Notes: generated from the letters alone by a model not told the origin. A stretch of DNA of 64,000 nt from Epilithonimonas xixisoli (GCF_004365655.1 NZ_SOEO01000002.1:186001-250000); one strand, 5' to 3'; shown: positions 9,061 to 19,218, numbered from the stretch's first letter. Numbers and translations are program-made.

Positions 9061-10056
9061 TTATTTATCAGCGTCTAACTTATATTTTGCAACATCAAAC
9101 CCGAAATTAAGTCCTTTTGAGTGAACCAATTCTTCAAGTTCTGTTAAAGATTTTTTACCAAAATTTCTGAATTTCATCAAATCAGATTTACTGAAAGATA
9201 CCAATTCTCCAAGAGTTTCTACTTCAGCTGCTTTCAGACAGTTTAGGGCTCTTACAGAAAGATCCATATCTGCTAACTTAGACTTAAGAAGTTGTCTTGT
9301 GTGAAGGGTTTCTTCATCGTACTGGATAGAAGCTTTTACAGCCTCAGTCTCTAATGTGATTCTCTCATCGGAGAACAACATAAAGTGATAGATCAAAATC
9401 TTAGAAGCTTCTGTCAAAGCATTCTGAGGAGTGATAGATCCGTCAGTTTCAATATCCAATACTAATTTTTCGTAATCTGTTTTTTGCTCTACACGATAAT
9501 TCTCGATACTATACTGTACTTTCTTGATAGGTGTAAAGATAGAGTCGATAGCAATAGTCCCAACAGGCGCATTGTTTGATTTGTTCTGATCGCTCGGAAC
9601 ATATCCTCTTCCTTTTTCTACGTTGAAAGTAATTTCAAACGTCACGTCTTTAGCTAGAGTTGCAATAACCAAATCTGGATTAAGGATTTCAAAATTAACG
9701 ATTGAATCTCCTAGATCTCCAGCAGTTACAACATCTTTACCAGAGATTTTTGCAGTTACCTGCTCGCTTCCCGGGTTTTCAGTTTTCGCTTTAAGACGAA
9801 GTTGTTTTAGATTAAGAATGATTTCAGTAACATCTTCGATCACTCCTGGTATAGTTGAAAATTCGTGCTCTACGCCTTCTATTTTGATAGATGAAATAGC
9901 ATATCCTTCCAGAGAAGATAGTAAAACTCTTCTCAATGCATTACCGATTGTAAGCCCGAAACCTTGTTCAAGAGGTCTGAATTCAAATTGACCTTTAAAA
10001 TCAGTCGAGTTTAAAAGGATTACTTTATCGGGTTTTATAAATGTTAAAATTGCCAT
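9061..10056 (-). CDS. rpoA: RNA polymerase alpha subunit
   Basis: 331 residues from ATG 10056 ([17 protein letters not shown]). The upstream ATG at 10071 adds five non-conserved residues. The N-terminal dimerisation domain carries [11 protein letters not shown]-like [21 protein letters not shown] near residue 40. The C-terminal domain (about 260-325) has the helix-hairpin-helix [20 protein letters not shown] and [11 protein letters not shown] for UP-element and activator contacts. It lies between rpsD and rplQ as in most bacteria. Confidence 0.98.
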   Translation of the reverse strand: MAILTFIKPDKVILLNSTDFKGQFEFRPLEQGFGLTIGNALRRVLLSSLEGYAISSIKIEGVEHEFSTIPGVIEDVTEIILNLKQLRLKAKTENPGSEQVTAKISGKDVVTAGDLGDSIVNFEILNPDLVIATLAKDVTFEITFNVEKGRGYVPSDQNKSNNAPVGTIAIDSIFTPIKKVQYSIENYRVEQKTDYEKLVLDIETDGSITPQNALTEASKILIYHFMLFSDERITLETEAVKASIQYDEETLHTRQLLKSKLADMDLSVRALNCLKAAEVETLGELVSFSKSDLMKFRNFGKKSLTELEELVHSKGLNFGFDVAKYKLDADK

Positions 10057-10087
10057 AGTCTGGTTGAGCAAAAATTTGAAAAAATTA

Positions 10088-10696
10088 TTATTTAGAGTAT
10101 AATTCGACGATTAACTGTTCTTTGATGTCCTCAGGAATCTGAATTCTCTCAGGCGCAGTCGTAAAAGTACCAGTTTTTTTCTCGTCATTGAATTGTAACC
10201 ACTCATAATTTGCTTTGTAAGCTAGAGCGTCAGCAATTACTTCAAGAGATTTTGACTTCTCTCTGATCGCAATTACGTCACCAGCTTTTAGCAAATAAGA
10301 AGGAATGTTTACCAGCTCTCCGTTCACAGTGATGTGTCTGTGAGAAACCAATTGTCTAGCTCCAGCTCTGGTTTTAGCAAAACCTAATCTGTAAACTACG
10401 TTATCCAATCTTGATTCGCAAAGTTGCAATAGGACTTCACCTGTTACACCTTTACTTCTATGAGCTTTGTCAAAAAGGTTAGCAAATTGTCTCTCAAGAA
10501 TACCGTACGTGTACTTAGCTTTTTGCTTTTCCATCAACTGTACTGCATACTCAGATTTCTTTGCGCCTCTTCTTTTGTTTACACCGTGTTGTCCAGGTGG
10601 TTGATTTTTTCTTTTCTCGAAGTTTTTATCATCTCCGAAAATTGCTTGACCAAATTTTCTAGCAATTTTTGTTTTAGGGCCAATATATCTTGCCAT
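10088..10696 (-). CDS. rpsD: 30S ribosomal protein S4
   Basis: 202 residues, full length ([21 protein letters not shown]). The S4 RNA-binding domain is seen at about 92-150 ([43 protein letters not shown]). It is a primary 16S rRNA binder that nucleates assembly. No Cys zinc motif is present in the N-terminal part. Confidence 0.98.
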   Translation of the reverse strand: MARYIGPKTKIARKFGQAIFGDDKNFEKRKNQPPGQHGVNKRRGAKKSEYAVQLMEKQKAKYTYGILERQFANLFDKAHRSKGVTGEVLLQLCESRLDNVVYRLGFAKTRAGARQLVSHRHITVNGELVNIPSYLLKAGDVIAIREKSKSLEVIADALAYKANYEWLQFNDEKKTGTFTTAPERIQIPEDIKEQLIVELYSK

Positions 10697-10720
10697 TGTT
10701 TTAGATTTGAGGTTAAAAGA

Positions 10721-11110
10721 TTATACTCTTCTTCTTTTAGGTGGACGACATCCGTTGTGTGGCATAGGCGTCACGTCAACGATTTCGCTTACTTCAATCC
10801 CTGAGTTGTGTAGCGTTCTGATTGCAGACTCTCTACCAGCACCTGGACCTTTTACAAACACCTTAACTCTTCTAAGACCAGCTTCGAAAGCGACCTGAGA
10901 ACAGTTTTCTGCAGCCATTTGAGCTGCGAATGGAGTATTCTTTTTAGAACCTCTGAAACCCATTTTACCGGCAGAAGCCCAAGAGATCACTTCTCCTGCT
11001 TTATTTGTTAAAGAAATGATGATGTTATTGAAAGAAGCTTGAATATGCGCTTCACCAATAGCCTCAACTTTTACTTTTCTTTTCTTAACTACTTTAGTTT
11101 GTTTTGCCAT
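10721..11110 (-). CDS. rpsK: 30S ribosomal protein S11
   Basis: 129 residues with the conserved end [15 protein letters not shown] and the [13 protein letters not shown] loop. It sits on the platform of the 30S subunit near the mRNA exit. The 24-base gap to rpsD contains GAGGTTAAAAGATTA, a one-mismatch relative of the repeat in the rplO-rpmD gap. Confidence 0.98.
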   Translation of the reverse strand: MAKQTKVVKKRKVKVEAIGEAHIQASFNNIIISLTNKAGEVISWASAGKMGFRGSKKNTPFAAQMAAENCSQVAFEAGLRRVKVFVKGPGAGRESAIRTLHNSGIEVSEIVDVTPMPHNGCRPPKRRRV

Positions 11111-11122
11111 AATTCCTAACGA

Positions 11123-11500
11123 TTATTTACTTGCTTTTTTCTTGTTAGCAACTGTTTTTCTCTTTCCTTTACGGGTTCTAGAGTTGTTTTTCGTTCTCTG
11201 GCCTCTTAAAGGTAGTCCTAGTCTGTGACGTATTCCTCGTTGGCATCCAATGTCCATCAATCGCTTGATGTTCAATTGCACTTCAGAACGCAATTCTCCT
11301 TCAACTTTTACGTTGTCTAAGATATAAGTTCTGATTGCTGCCAATTCATCGTCATTCCATTCGTTGACTTTCTTGTCTTCGCTGATTCCAGCGCTTTTCA
11401 AAATTTCTGAAGCTGTACTTCTTCCAACACCATAGATGTAAGTAAGACCGATAACGCCTCTTTTGTTCTTTGGTAAATCAATACCTGAAATTCTCGCCAT
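11123..11500 (-). CDS. rpsM: 30S ribosomal protein S13
   Basis: 125 residues ([20 protein letters not shown]). The helix-hairpin-helix [12 protein letters not shown] is near residue 25, and the basic C-terminal tail ([17 protein letters not shown]) reaches the P-site tRNA. It is 12 bases upstream of rpsK. Confidence 0.98.
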   Translation of the reverse strand: MARISGIDLPKNKRGVIGLTYIYGVGRSTASEILKSAGISEDKKVNEWNDDELAAIRTYILDNVKVEGELRSEVQLNIKRLMDIGCQRGIRHRLGLPLRGQRTKNNSRTRKGKRKTVANKKKASK

Positions 11501-11515
11501 AATTTAATTTGGTTC

Positions 11516-11632
11516 TTAACCTTGTCTTTGTTTAAATTTAGGGTTCTTTTTGTTGATTACGAAAAGTACGCCTTTTCTACGTACAATTTTGCAATCAGCA
11601 CTTCTTTTTTTGATAGATGCTCTAACCTTCAT
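11516..11632 (-). CDS. rpmJ: 50S ribosomal protein L36, zinc-free type
   Basis: 38 residues: [20 protein letters not shown] then [18 protein letters not shown]. Three of the four zinc ligands of the classical C-C-C-H protein are replaced (Ser11, Asn27, Phe33; only Cys14 remains), so it cannot form the usual zinc ribbon. It lies between infA and rpsM, the standard place. It is short and easily missed by gene callers. Confidence 0.95.
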   Translation of the reverse strand: MKVRASIKKRSADCKIVRRKGVLFVINKKNPKFKQRQG

Positions 11633-11642
11633 TTTGTTAATT

Positions 11643-11858
11643 TTAATATCTAAAAGTTATTCTCCCTTTAGTCAAGTCATAAGGAGAGAGTTCGAGTCTT
11701 ACCTTGTCTCCAGGTAAGAGTTTAATATAATGCATTCTCATTTTACCAGAAATATGGGCAATCAATACATGCCCATTCTCTAGCTCTACACGGAACTGTG
11801 CGTTGGAAAGTGCTTCCGTAATCACGCCGTCTTGTTCTATATGTTTCTGTTTAGCCAT
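11643..11858 (-). CDS. infA: Translation initiation factor IF-1
   Basis: 71 residues, a single OB fold ([20 protein letters not shown], then [20 protein letters not shown], ending KGRITFRY). It binds the A site of the 30S subunit during initiation. It follows secY directly (9 bases), with no map or adk between, as is common in flavobacteria. Confidence 0.98.
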   Translation of the reverse strand: MAKQKHIEQDGVITEALSNAQFRVELENGHVLIAHISGKMRMHYIKLLPGDKVRLELSPYDLTKGRITFRY

Positions 11859-11867
11859 TTACTTCTA

Positions 11868-13247
11868 TTATAGGTTTGATGATCTTGATAATTTAGATTG
11901 CATCAACCCGTCATAATGATGGTTCAGCAGATACGTATTAATTTGTTGTACAGTGTCTAGGACAACTCCAACCATAATTAACAACGAAGTACCCCCGAAA
12001 AAGAGAGCAAATCTATCTGTCTGAACAAAGGTTCCGTGCACTACTGCCGGAAGGACTGCAAAGATAGATAAAAATATTGCACCTGGCAAGGTAATCTTAG
12101 ATAAAATATCATCCAAGTAATCTGCCGTTTCTTTCCCTGGTCTTACCTTAGGAATCAGCCCACCATTACGCTTCAAATCATCAGCCATCTGATTTACAGG
12201 AATAGTGATTGCTGTATAGAAAAATGAGAAAATTATAATTAATAATGCAAACAATACGTTGTACTGCCAGCTAAAAACATTCTTGAAACCTGCCAAAAAT
12301 GTGTTAGACTCATCAACTTTTGTCAGCAATCCTGGAACAAACATCAATGCTTGCGCAAAGATGATAGGCATTACACCCGCCGCATTTACTTTCAAAGGAA
12401 TCCATTGTCTAGCACCTTCCATCAGATTTCTGCTTACGCCACCTCTTGCCTGAGCTCTGCTTACATACTGGATTGGAATTTTTCTTACTGCTACAGATAG
12501 AATAATAGCTAATAAAATAACTAATAACCAGAACACGATCTCAATCAAAATCATAATGCTACCCAATCCACCTTTACCATTCTGTGTCAAAACTTCTTGG
12601 TAGAAAGCTGTAGGAAGATCCGCAAGGATACCCACCATAATCAAGATAGAAATACCATTACCAATCCCTTTGTCCGTAATCTTCTCTCCCAACCACATTG
12701 CAAATACCGATCCTGCTACCAGGATGATGATACTTGGCAACCAGAACATAATAGACGCTGGGTCTATAAAATATGCTGACTGGAACTGTGAATAAGGTAA
12801 GAAAAACTGCGTCACAGAAGTCAAATATGATGGTGCCTGAACCAGACAAACCAAAATAGTCAACCATCGTGTGATTTGGTTCAAAGTGTTTCTTCCACTT
12901 TCTCCATCTTTTTGCAACTTCTGAAGATATGGGATTGCCATACCCATCAGCTGTACAATAATCGATGCAGAAATGTATGGCATAATTCCTAATGCCATAA
13001 TAGAAGCACGGCTAAATGCCCCTCCTGTGAAAGATGACAATAAACCCAAAAGGCCGGCCCCTTGTTGGTTCCCGCCTTGGTTTTGATAATGTTGTAATAG
13101 GTTTCCAACTTCTGCTGTATTAATAGCTGGAAGAGAAACGTAAGATGCGAATCTATACACAAGGACCAAAGAAAGCGTCAAGAGAATCTTGTCTCTAAGC
13201 TCTTTTAGACTCCAAATGTTTTTAAGTGTTTGTATAAATTCTTTCAT
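11868..13247 (-). CDS. secY: Preprotein translocase subunit SecY
   Basis: 459 residues with ten hydrophobic segments. Typical motifs are SLVLVYRFASYVSLPAI (TM1), the plug region rich in Gly near residue 65 (GLLGLLSSFTGGAFSRASI), GEKITDKGIGNGISILI, and ARGGVSRNLMEGARQWIPLK. It forms the inner-membrane channel for Sec export, which feeds every signal-peptide protein in this window, including the T9SS cargo. Confidence 0.98.
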   Translation of the reverse strand: MKEFIQTLKNIWSLKELRDKILLTLSLVLVYRFASYVSLPAINTAEVGNLLQHYQNQGGNQQGAGLLGLLSSFTGGAFSRASIMALGIMPYISASIIVQLMGMAIPYLQKLQKDGESGRNTLNQITRWLTILVCLVQAPSYLTSVTQFFLPYSQFQSAYFIDPASIMFWLPSIIILVAGSVFAMWLGEKITDKGIGNGISILIMVGILADLPTAFYQEVLTQNGKGGLGSIMILIEIVFWLLVILLAIILSVAVRKIPIQYVSRAQARGGVSRNLMEGARQWIPLKVNAAGVMPIIFAQALMFVPGLLTKVDESNTFLAGFKNVFSWQYNVLFALLIIIFSFFYTAITIPVNQMADDLKRNGGLIPKVRPGKETADYLDDILSKITLPGAIFLSIFAVLPAVVHGTFVQTDRFALFFGGTSLLIMVGVVLDTVQQINTYLLNHHYDGLMQSKLSRSSNL

Positions 13248-13257
13248 TATATATTAA

Positions 13258-13707
13258 TTAAAGAGTAATTGCTTTACCTCCAGCTTTGTTGATTGCTTCT
13301 TCAGCAGATTTAGTAAACTTGTCAGCAGAGATTGAAACACCAGATTTCAAATCACCTCTTCCTAAGATTTTTACCAATTCGTTTTTAGATGCAAGACCGT
13401 TTTCTACCAATACGTCTCTAGTGATATCACCAGTGATGTTTTTGGTATCGATCAAAGTTTGGATGGTATCAAGATTGATTGCTCTAAACTCTTTTCTATT
13501 AATATTTTTGAAACCAAATTTTGGTAATCTTCTTTGCAAAGGCATCTGTCCACCTTCGAAACCGATTTTCTGAGAATAACCAGCTCTAGCTTTTTGACCT
13601 TTATGTCCTTTTGTTGAAGTACCACCGTATCCACTTCCCTGACCTCTACCAATTCTCTTTGTGCTGAATGTAGAACCAGTTGATGGTTTTAAGTTATTTA
13701 AATTCAT
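13258..13707 (-). CDS. rplO: 50S ribosomal protein L15
   Basis: 149 residues; the Gly-rich N-terminal part (RIGRGQGSGYGGTSTKGHKG) threads into 23S rRNA. It is separated from rpmD by an 85-base gap that carries a long hairpin, one of only three large gaps in the run. Confidence 0.98.
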   Translation of the reverse strand: MNLNNLKPSTGSTFSTKRIGRGQGSGYGGTSTKGHKGQKARAGYSQKIGFEGGQMPLQRRLPKFGFKNINRKEFRAINLDTIQTLIDTKNITGDITRDVLVENGLASKNELVKILGRGDLKSGVSISADKFTKSAEEAINKAGGKAITL

Positions 13708-13724
13708 TGTTGTATTGACTATTT

Positions 13725-13782
13725 GAGATTAAAAGATTTGAGGTTTGAGATCGAAGACCAAGTCTCCAATCTCGTATCTCAA
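13725..13782. repeat. Long hairpin with GAGAT repeats between rpmD and rplO
   Basis: The segment 13738-13782 folds as TTGAG-GTTT-GAGAT-C-GAAGAC / loop CAA / GTCTCC-A-ATCTC-GTAT-CTCAA, arms of about 21 bases with few mismatches. The flanking 16-mer GAGATTAAAAGATTTG (13725-13740) recurs exactly on the opposite strand at 33028-33043. Confidence 0.7.
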
Positions 13783-13792
13783 TGATCTATTA

Positions 13793-13969
13793 TTATTTTT
13801 GAACTTCTAATAAGTGACTTACAGAAGCAATCATTCCTAAAATAGAAGGTGTTGCTTCGTGCTCTACAACTTGTTGAAGTCTTTTAAATCCTAGTGCTTC
13901 AAGTGTTCTTTTTTGAGTTTTAGAACGATTAATAGCACTTCTAACTAATTTTACTTTGATTGTTGCCAT
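13793..13969 (-). CDS. rpmD: 50S ribosomal protein L30
   Basis: 58 residues: MATIKVKLVRSAINRSKTQK then RTLEALGFKRLQQVVEHEAT and a short end with GMIASVSHLLEV. The length and the VKLVRSAI start are those of bacterial L30. It sits between rpsE and rplO as expected. It is short and easily missed by gene callers. Confidence 0.95.
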   Translation of the reverse strand: MATIKVKLVRSAINRSKTQKRTLEALGFKRLQQVVEHEATPSILGMIASVSHLLEVQK

Positions 13970-13980
13970 TGCTATATTGA

Positions 13981-14499
13981 TTAACCGTTAAACACTTTAT
14001 CTAAAGAAACTCCTCTCATTCTTGCTATCTCTTCTGGTCTTCTGATGTCCAACAATGCGTTGAAAGTAGCTTTCACCACATTGTGCGGGTTAGAAGAACC
14101 TTTAGATTTTGACAATACATCGTGTACACCTGCAGATTCTAGTACCGCTCTTACAGCACCACCAGCGATAAGTCCTGTACCGTGAGACGCAGGTCTCAAG
14201 AAGATATCAGCACCACCATATCTTGCAGAAGTTTGGTGAGGAATTGTATGGTTGATTACCGGAACTTTTACCAAGTTTTTCTTAGCATCTTCTACTGCTT
14301 TTGCAATAGCAGAAGCTACTTCCTTAGATTTTCCAAGTCCGTATCCGATGATTCCGTCCTCGTTTCCTACAACAACGATTGCAGAAAATCCGAATGCTCT
14401 ACCACCTTTGGTTACCTTAGTTACTCTGTTAACAGCAACCAGACGATCTTTTAATTCTAATCCTCCAGGTTTTACTCTTTCTATATTACTATCTACCAT
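13981..14499 (-). CDS. rpsE: 30S ribosomal protein S5
   Basis: 172 residues from ATG 14499 ([20 protein letters not shown]). The in-frame ATG at 14556 lies inside rplR and is rejected. The double-stranded RNA-binding motif with [20 protein letters not shown] is near residue 35, and the [10 protein letters not shown] loop follows; these regions bear on decoding fidelity. Confidence 0.97.
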   Translation of the reverse strand: MVDSNIERVKPGGLELKDRLVAVNRVTKVTKGGRAFGFSAIVVVGNEDGIIGYGLGKSKEVASAIAKAVEDAKKNLVKVPVINHTIPHQTSARYGGADIFLRPASHGTGLIAGGAVRAVLESAGVHDVLSKSKGSSNPHNVVKATFNALLDIRRPEEIARMRGVSLDKVFNG

Positions 14500-14518
14500 G
14501 TTTTCTGAATTTTTAAAA

Positions 14519-14872
14519 TTAGAATTTAAGACCAGCTTCTCTAGCACCGTCAGCAAGAGCTTTCACTCTACCGTGGTAAACGAAACCATTTCTATCAAAT
14601 ACAATATTCTCGATACCAGCCGCTTTTGCTTTTTCAGCAATTGCTTTACCTACAGCAGTAGATATTTCTGTTTTTGTACCCTTAGCGTCAACTCCTTTAT
14701 CTCTAGAAGAAGCAGATACTAATGTTTTACCTTCTTTGTCATCTACCAATTGTGCGTAGATTTCTTTATTACTTTTGAATACAGATAATCTTGGTAATAC
14801 TGCAGATCCGGAGATCTTCCCTCTTACTCTTCTTTTGATTCTGTTTCTTTTCTCAACTTTTGTTAATGCCAT
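14519..14872 (-). CDS. rplR: 50S ribosomal protein L18
   Basis: 117 residues ([20 protein letters not shown], ending [17 protein letters not shown]). It binds 5S rRNA together with L5 and L25. It lies 11 bases after rplF and 19 before rpsE. Confidence 0.98.
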   Translation of the reverse strand: MALTKVEKRNRIKRRVRGKISGSAVLPRLSVFKSNKEIYAQLVDDKEGKTLVSASSRDKGVDAKGTKTEISTAVGKAIAEKAKAAGIENIVFDRNGFVYHGRVKALADGAREAGLKF

Positions 14873-14883
14873 TTTCTTAAATT

Positions 14884-15429
14884 TTATGCAGATTTACCGG
14901 CTTTTCTTCTGATGATTTCACCCACGAATTTCACACCTTTTCCTTTGTAAGGTTCAGGTTTTCTGAAAGATCTGATCTTCGCAGCCACCATTCCAAGAAG
15001 TTGATTATCGTAAGAAGATAATGTAATGATCGGGTTTTTCCCTTTTTCAGTCAATGTATCCAATGTTACTTCTTTTGGAAGTTCCAATACGATACCGTGA
15101 GAAAATCCAAGAGCCAATTCTAATCTTTGGCCATTGTGAGATGCTCTGTATCCAACTCCTACTAGTTCTAATTGCTTAGTGAATCCTGTAGAAGTACCAA
15201 CAATCATATTGTTGACAAGCGCGCGGTACAAACCGTGAAGCGCTTTGTGTTCTTTTGAGTCAGAAGGACGAGTGAACGTAAGTACACCATCCTCTTGTGA
15301 GAAGCTGATTCCTCCTGTAAGCTCCTGAGTTAATTCACCCTTTGGACCTTTAACTGTTACAACATTATCTTTTTGAGAAATTGTAATACCAGCAGGAACT
15401 TCTATAATTGCTTTACCAATTCTTGACAT
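14884..15429 (-). CDS. rplF: 50S ribosomal protein L6
   Basis: 181 residues, two copies of the L6 alpha/beta fold; the conserved end is [20 protein letters not shown]. It sits near the sarcin-ricin loop and the GTPase centre. Confidence 0.98.
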   Translation of the reverse strand: MSRIGKAIIEVPAGITISQKDNVVTVKGPKGELTQELTGGISFSQEDGVLTFTRPSDSKEHKALHGLYRALVNNMIVGTSTGFTKQLELVGVGYRASHNGQRLELALGFSHGIVLELPKEVTLDTLTEKGKNPIITLSSYDNQLLGMVAAKIRSFRKPEPYKGKGVKFVGEIIRRKAGKSA

Positions 15430-15447
15430 TTTCCTTGTTTTAAAAAA

Positions 15448-15846
15448 TTAATATACGTAGCAAATTACTTCACCTCCAACTTTCTCTTGTCTCGCTTTTT
15501 TATCAGTCATTACTCCTTTAGAAGTAGAGATGATAGCTACACCTAGTCCGTTTAGTACTCTTGGAAGTTCCTCAGAACCTTTGTACTGACGAAGACCTGG
15601 TCTAGAAGCTCTTTGGATAGACTTGATAGCCGGTTTGTTCGTTTGCTTGTCATACTTCAAAGCGATCTTGATAGCTCCTTGAACAGCGTTGTCCTCGAAC
15701 TTGTAGTTCAAGATATAACCTTGGTCAAAAAGAATCTTAGTGATCTCTTTTTTGATTTTCGATGCAGGAATTTCCACCACTTTGTGGCCTGCGCTTTGTG
15801 CGTTCCTTACTCTAGTTAGGAAATCTGAAATTGGATCTGTTACCAT
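15448..15846 (-). CDS. rpsH: 30S ribosomal protein S8
   Basis: 132 residues (MVTDPISDFLTRVRNAQSAG; end GVMTDKKARQEKVGGEVICYVY). A primary 16S rRNA binder, and in E. coli the translational repressor of the spc operon. Directly upstream in transcription is a 126-base gap with a strong hairpin, which might serve such feedback here; that is inference. Confidence 0.98.
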   Translation of the reverse strand: MVTDPISDFLTRVRNAQSAGHKVVEIPASKIKKEITKILFDQGYILNYKFEDNAVQGAIKIALKYDKQTNKPAIKSIQRASRPGLRQYKGSEELPRVLNGLGVAIISTSKGVMTDKKARQEKVGGEVICYVY

Positions 15847-15896
15847 TTCTTTGTTTTAAATTATTGGTTTATGACAACCAGTATTGAAAAGACTTG

Positions 15897-15930
15897 AAGA
15901 TAGAGACATCAAAAATGACATCTCTATCTT
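15897..15930. repeat. Hairpin between rpsN and rpsH
   Basis: Perfect 10-bp arms AAGATAGAGA / TCTCTATCTT with a further inner TCA/TGA pairing and an AAAA loop. It is in the 126-base gap between rpsN and rpsH. No T run follows on the minus strand, so it does not look like a terminator. Confidence 0.7.
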
Positions 15931-15972
15931 TAGTATCTCAACAACTTAATTGCCTCGATTGTTTTTAATTGC

Positions 15973-16242
15973 TTACCAACTAGCTTTTTTAACTCCTGGG
16001 ATAAGACCATTGTTTGCCATTTCTCTGAAAGTTACTCTGGAAATCCCGAATGTTCTCATATATCCTCTTGGTCTTCCTGTTAGTTTACATCTGTTGTGTA
16101 ATCTTACAGGAGAAGCATTTTTAGGCAATTTTTGTAATGCATCATAATCTCCAGCTTCTTTCAAAGCTTTTCTTTTTTCAGCATATTTAGCTACAGTAGC
16201 TTCTCTTTTGCGCTCACGCGCTTTCATTGATTCTTTAGCCAT
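15973..16242 (-). CDS. rpsN: 30S ribosomal protein S14, zinc-free long type
   Basis: 89 residues, the long form without the CxxC zinc site (only one Cys, in [20 protein letters not shown]). It sits between rplE (3 bases) and rpsH. With the L36 here it makes two ribosomal proteins of the zinc-independent type. Confidence 0.97.
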   Translation of the reverse strand: MAKESMKARERKREATVAKYAEKRKALKEAGDYDALQKLPKNASPVRLHNRCKLTGRPRGYMRTFGISRVTFREMANNGLIPGVKKASW

Positions 16243-16245
16243 TTC

Positions 16246-16797
16246 TTAGTTCTTTTTGAACGGTAAACCGAAGTGAGTTAATAATGCTTTAGCTTCTTTA
16301 TCAGTGTTCGCAGTTGTAACGAAAGTGATGTCCATCCCTTGGATTTTTTTCACTTTGTCAATTACGATCTCTGGGAAGATAATTTGCTCAGTGATTCCTA
16401 AGTTGTAGTTACCTCTTCCGTCGAAACCTTCAGCTTTGATACCAGAAAAATCTCTAATTCTTGGTAATGCAGAAGATGTCAATCTGTCTAAGAATTCATA
16501 CATTTTATCAGCTCTAAGAGTTACTCTAGCTCCGATTGGCATTCCTTTTCTTAGTTTGAAAGCAGCCTCATCTTTTTTAGATAAAGTACCTACAGCTTTT
16601 TGTCCAGTGATTGCAGTCAATTCTTCTACAGCATAGTCAACGATTTTTTTATCTTGAACAGCTGCACCAAGTCCTTGGCTCACAACGATTTTCAATAATT
16701 TAGGAACCTGCATCACAGATTTGTACCCAAATTCTTCCATCATTGCAGGAACAATTTTCTCTTTATATTGTTGTTTTGGTCTTACTATATATTCCAT
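16246..16797 (-). CDS. rplE: 50S ribosomal protein L5
   Basis: 183 residues ([20 protein letters not shown]; end [13 protein letters not shown]). It binds 5S rRNA and touches the P-site t[21 protein letters not shown] and [20 protein letters not shown] are conserved stretches. Confidence 0.98.
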   Translation of the reverse strand: MEYIVRPKQQYKEKIVPAMMEEFGYKSVMQVPKLLKIVVSQGLGAAVQDKKIVDYAVEELTAITGQKAVGTLSKKDEAAFKLRKGMPIGARVTLRADKMYEFLDRLTSSALPRIRDFSGIKAEGFDGRGNYNLGITEQIIFPEIVIDKVKKIQGMDITFVTTANTDKEAKALLTHFGLPFKKN

Positions 16798-16807
16798 CGT
16801 AATTTAA

Positions 16808-17128
16808 TTATAAAGTTTCACCGGTAGTTTTAGCTACTCTTACTTTTTTATCACCTTCTACTTTAGTACCAGTCTTAGTAGCTTTCCCGTTTTTATCAAC
16901 AAGTGCTACGTTTGAGATATGCAAAGAAGCTTCTTTTTCTACAATTCCACCTTGAGGGTTTTGTGCAGATGGCTTAGTATGTTTTTTAACAATATTAATA
17001 CCTGCAACAATTACTCTTGGATCTTTACCTTCTTTCTTAATTACTTCAAGAACTTCACCTTTACTACCTTTGTTTTTTCCAGTAGTTACAAGTACGTTGT
17101 CTCCTCTTTTTATTTTAACTTTTGTCAT
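16808..17128 (-). CDS. rplX: 50S ribosomal protein L24
   Basis: 106 residues with the KOW motif GDNVLVTTGKNKGSKGEVLE at the N-terminus. It is an early assembly protein near the tunnel exit. Confidence 0.98.
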   Translation of the reverse strand: MTKVKIKRGDNVLVTTGKNKGSKGEVLEVIKKEGKDPRVIVAGINIVKKHTKPSAQNPQGGIVEKEASLHISNVALVDKNGKATKTGTKVEGDKKVRVAKTTGETL

Positions 17129-17145
17129 TTTTGTAAATTTTAAAA

Positions 17146-17514
17146 TTAAAGTACTTCAGGAGCTAATGAAATAACTTTCATATATTCTTTGTCTCTCAAC
17201 TCACGAGCAACCGGTCCGAAAACACGCGTTCCTCTCATCTCTCCAGCAGCGTTTAGAAGTACACAAGCATTGTCTTCGAATTTGATGTAAGATCCATCTT
17301 TTCTTCTAACTGCTTTTTTAGTTCTTACTACAACTGCTTTAGATACTTGACCTTTTTTAGCGTTTCCTGATGGTGTAGAATCTTTGATAGTTACAACGAT
17401 TTTATCACCAACTGAAGCATATCTTCTTCTAGTACCACCTAGAACTCTGATCACTAGTACTTCTTTAGCACCTGTGTTATCAGCAACTTTTAGTCTTGAT
17501 TCGGTTTGTAACAT
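17146..17514 (-). CDS. rplN: 50S ribosomal protein L14
   Basis: 122 residues ([20 protein letters not shown]). It shares one base with the rpsQ stop (TAATG-type overlap at 17514), suggesting translational coupling. It forms an intersubunit bridge. Confidence 0.98.
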   Translation of the reverse strand: MLQTESRLKVADNTGAKEVLVIRVLGGTRRRYASVGDKIVVTIKDSTPSGNAKKGQVSKAVVVRTKKAVRRKDGSYIKFEDNACVLLNAAGEMRGTRVFGPVARELRDKEYMKVISLAPEVL

Positions 17515-17768
17515 TATTTAGCTTTTTCTATGATTCTTACTAATCTCCATCTCTTGCTCTTGCTCAAAGGTCTAGTTTCAGTGATTAAAACTGTATCCCC
17601 TTCTGTACACTCGTTATTCTCATCGTGTGCAGTATATTTTTTCGTTTTCAAAACGAATTTACCGTACATTGGATGCTTAACTCTTGTAGTTTCGCTAACA
17701 ACAATCGTCTTTTCCATTTTATTGCTGGAAACGATTCCAATACGTTCTTTTCTTAAATTTCTGTCCAT
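17514..17768 (-). CDS. rpsQ: 30S ribosomal protein S17
   Basis: 84 residues, an OB fold ([40 protein letters not shown]). A primary binder of the 16S 5' domain. Confidence 0.98.
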   Translation of the reverse strand: MDRNLRKERIGIVSSNKMEKTIVVSETTRVKHPMYGKFVLKTKKYTAHDENNECTEGDTVLITETRPLSKSKRWRLVRIIEKAK

Positions 17769-17779
17769 TGTAAAAGGAA

Positions 17780-17965
17780 TTATTGTTTGTTAGTTAACTC
17801 TGTGTTTAGTCTTGCAATTGATCTTCTCAAATCTCTGATCTGAATTGGATTTTCAACTGGGCTGATTCTGTGAGCCAATTTCAATTTTGAATAGTTAGCT
17901 TGAGCCTCTGCCAATTGGTTGATTAAATCCTCTTTGCTTAAATTTTTGATGTCAGCGTTTTTCAT
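17780..17965 (-). CDS. rpmC: 50S ribosomal protein L29
   Basis: 61 residues, two helices ([38 protein letters not shown]). It lies at the tunnel exit, next to L23, where the signal recognition particle docks. Confidence 0.97.
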   Translation of the reverse strand: MKNADIKNLSKEDLINQLAEAQANYSKLKLAHRISPVENPIQIRDLRRSIARLNTELTNKQ

Positions 17966-17976
17966 TTTAATAGAGA

Positions 17977-18402
17977 TTATAGAGGTTTAACAAAATCGTT
18001 TGCAACTACAAATTTGGTAACAATTGGTAACTTCTGAGCAGCAAGCCTAAGCGCTTCTTTTGCTACTTCGTAAGGTACTCCACCAACTTCGAACATAATT
18101 TTACCAGGTTTCACTACAGCTACCCAATATTCTACAGCTCCTTTACCTTTACCCATCCTTACTTCGGCTGGTTTTTTAGTAATAGGCTTGTCTGGGAATA
18201 TTTTGATCCATAACTGACCTTCTCTTTTCATATATCTTGTCGCAGCAATACGAGCTGCTTCAATTTGTCTTGCAGTAACCCAAGCTCCCTCAGTCGCTTT
18301 GATTCCGAAAGTTCCGTAAGCAAGTTGATTCCCTCTTTGGGCAATCCCCTTCATTTTCATCTTATGAACTCTACGGAATTTGGTTCTTTTTGGTTGTAAC
18401 AT
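17977..18402 (-). CDS. rplP: 50S ribosomal protein L16
   Basis: 141 residues ([20 protein letters not shown]). The basic N-terminus reaches the A-site finger region; [20 protein letters not shown] is conserved. A 78-base gap with an inverted repeat separates it from rpsC. Confidence 0.98.
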   Translation of the reverse strand: MLQPKRTKFRRVHKMKMKGIAQRGNQLAYGTFGIKATEGAWVTARQIEAARIAATRYMKREGQLWIKIFPDKPITKKPAEVRMGKGKGAVEYWVAVVKPGKIMFEVGGVPYEVAKEALRLAAQKLPIVTKFVVANDFVKPL

Positions 18403-18410
18403 AATTTCTT

Positions 18411-18478
18411 AAATTTTAGATTTTAGAATTTAGATTTTAAAAAAGTAACGGTCATTTAAAAACTATCCTCTAAAATTT
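18411..18478. repeat. TTTTAGA repeats and inverted repeat between rpsC and rplP
   Basis: The plus strand has tandem TTTTAGA-type units at 18413-18437. Perfect 10-bp arms AAATTTTAGA (18411-18420) and TCTAAAATTT (18469-18478) enclose a 48-base loop. Confidence 0.6.
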
Positions 18479-18480
18479 TA

Positions 18481-19218
18481 TTAATTATTTCTTCTTGGTT
18501 TTCTGTCGCCTCTATCTCCTCTGTCGTTTCTCTCGTTTCTACCGCCAGCTGGTGCTTTTTTCTGTTGTCCTACAAGTGGAGTAAGGTCTCTTTTACCGTA
18601 CACTTCTCCTTTCATAATCCAAACTTTAACACCTAACTTACCGTATTGAGTCAATGCTTCACCGATGTGATAATCGATATCTGCACGGAAAGTAGATAAT
18701 GGAATTCTTCCTTCTTTGAAGTTTTCAGAACGTGCCATCTCAGCGCCGTTCAATCTTCCAGAGATCTGAACTTTGATTCCTTCTGCACCCATTCTCATTG
18801 TAGAAGCGATTGCCATTTTCACAGCTCTTCTGTAAGAGATACGGTTTTCAATTTGCTTAGCAATGCTGTCAGCAACAAGTACTGCATCTAGCTCAGGTCT
18901 TTTGATTTCGAAAATATTGATTTGGATATCTTTTCCAGTCAATTTTTTCAACTCTTCTTTTAGTTTGTCAACTTCTTGTCCACCTTTCCCGATGATTAAA
19001 CCTGGTCTAGCAGTTGTGATAGTTACAGTTACTAATTTAAGTGTTCTCTCAATATATATTTTTGAAATACCACCTTTAGATAATCTTGCTTCAAGGTATC
19101 TTCTGATTTTGTAATCTTCAGCGATTCTATCACCGTAGTTTTTACCACCAAACCAGTTAGAATCCCATCCTCTGATGATACCTAATCTGTTACCAATTGG
19201 ATTTGTCTTCTGTCCCAT
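18481..19218 (-). CDS. rpsC: 30S ribosomal protein S3
   Basis: 245 residues. The KH domain is near residues 55-85 ([20 protein letters not shown]) and the C-terminal domain has the [20 protein letters not shown] stretch. The last 25 residues are an Arg/Asn/Asp/Gly-rich tail. It forms part of the mRNA entry channel. Confidence 0.98.
   Translation of the reverse strand: MGQKTNPIGNRLGIIRGWDSNWFGGKNYGDRIAEDYKIRRYLEARLSKGGISKIYIERTLKLVTVTITTARPGLIIGKGGQEVDKLKEELKKLTGKDIQINIFEIKRPELDAVLVADSIAKQIENRISYRRAVKMAIASTMRMGAEGIKVQISGRLNGAEMARSENFKEGRIPLSTFRADIDYHIGEALTQYGKLGVKVWIMKGEVYGKRDLTPLVGQQKKAPAGGRNERNDRGDRGDRKPRRNN

Noticed and set aside
14497-14556. Longer start for rpsE
   Set aside because: It would extend into rplR, and the extra residues are not part of the conserved S5 N-terminus.
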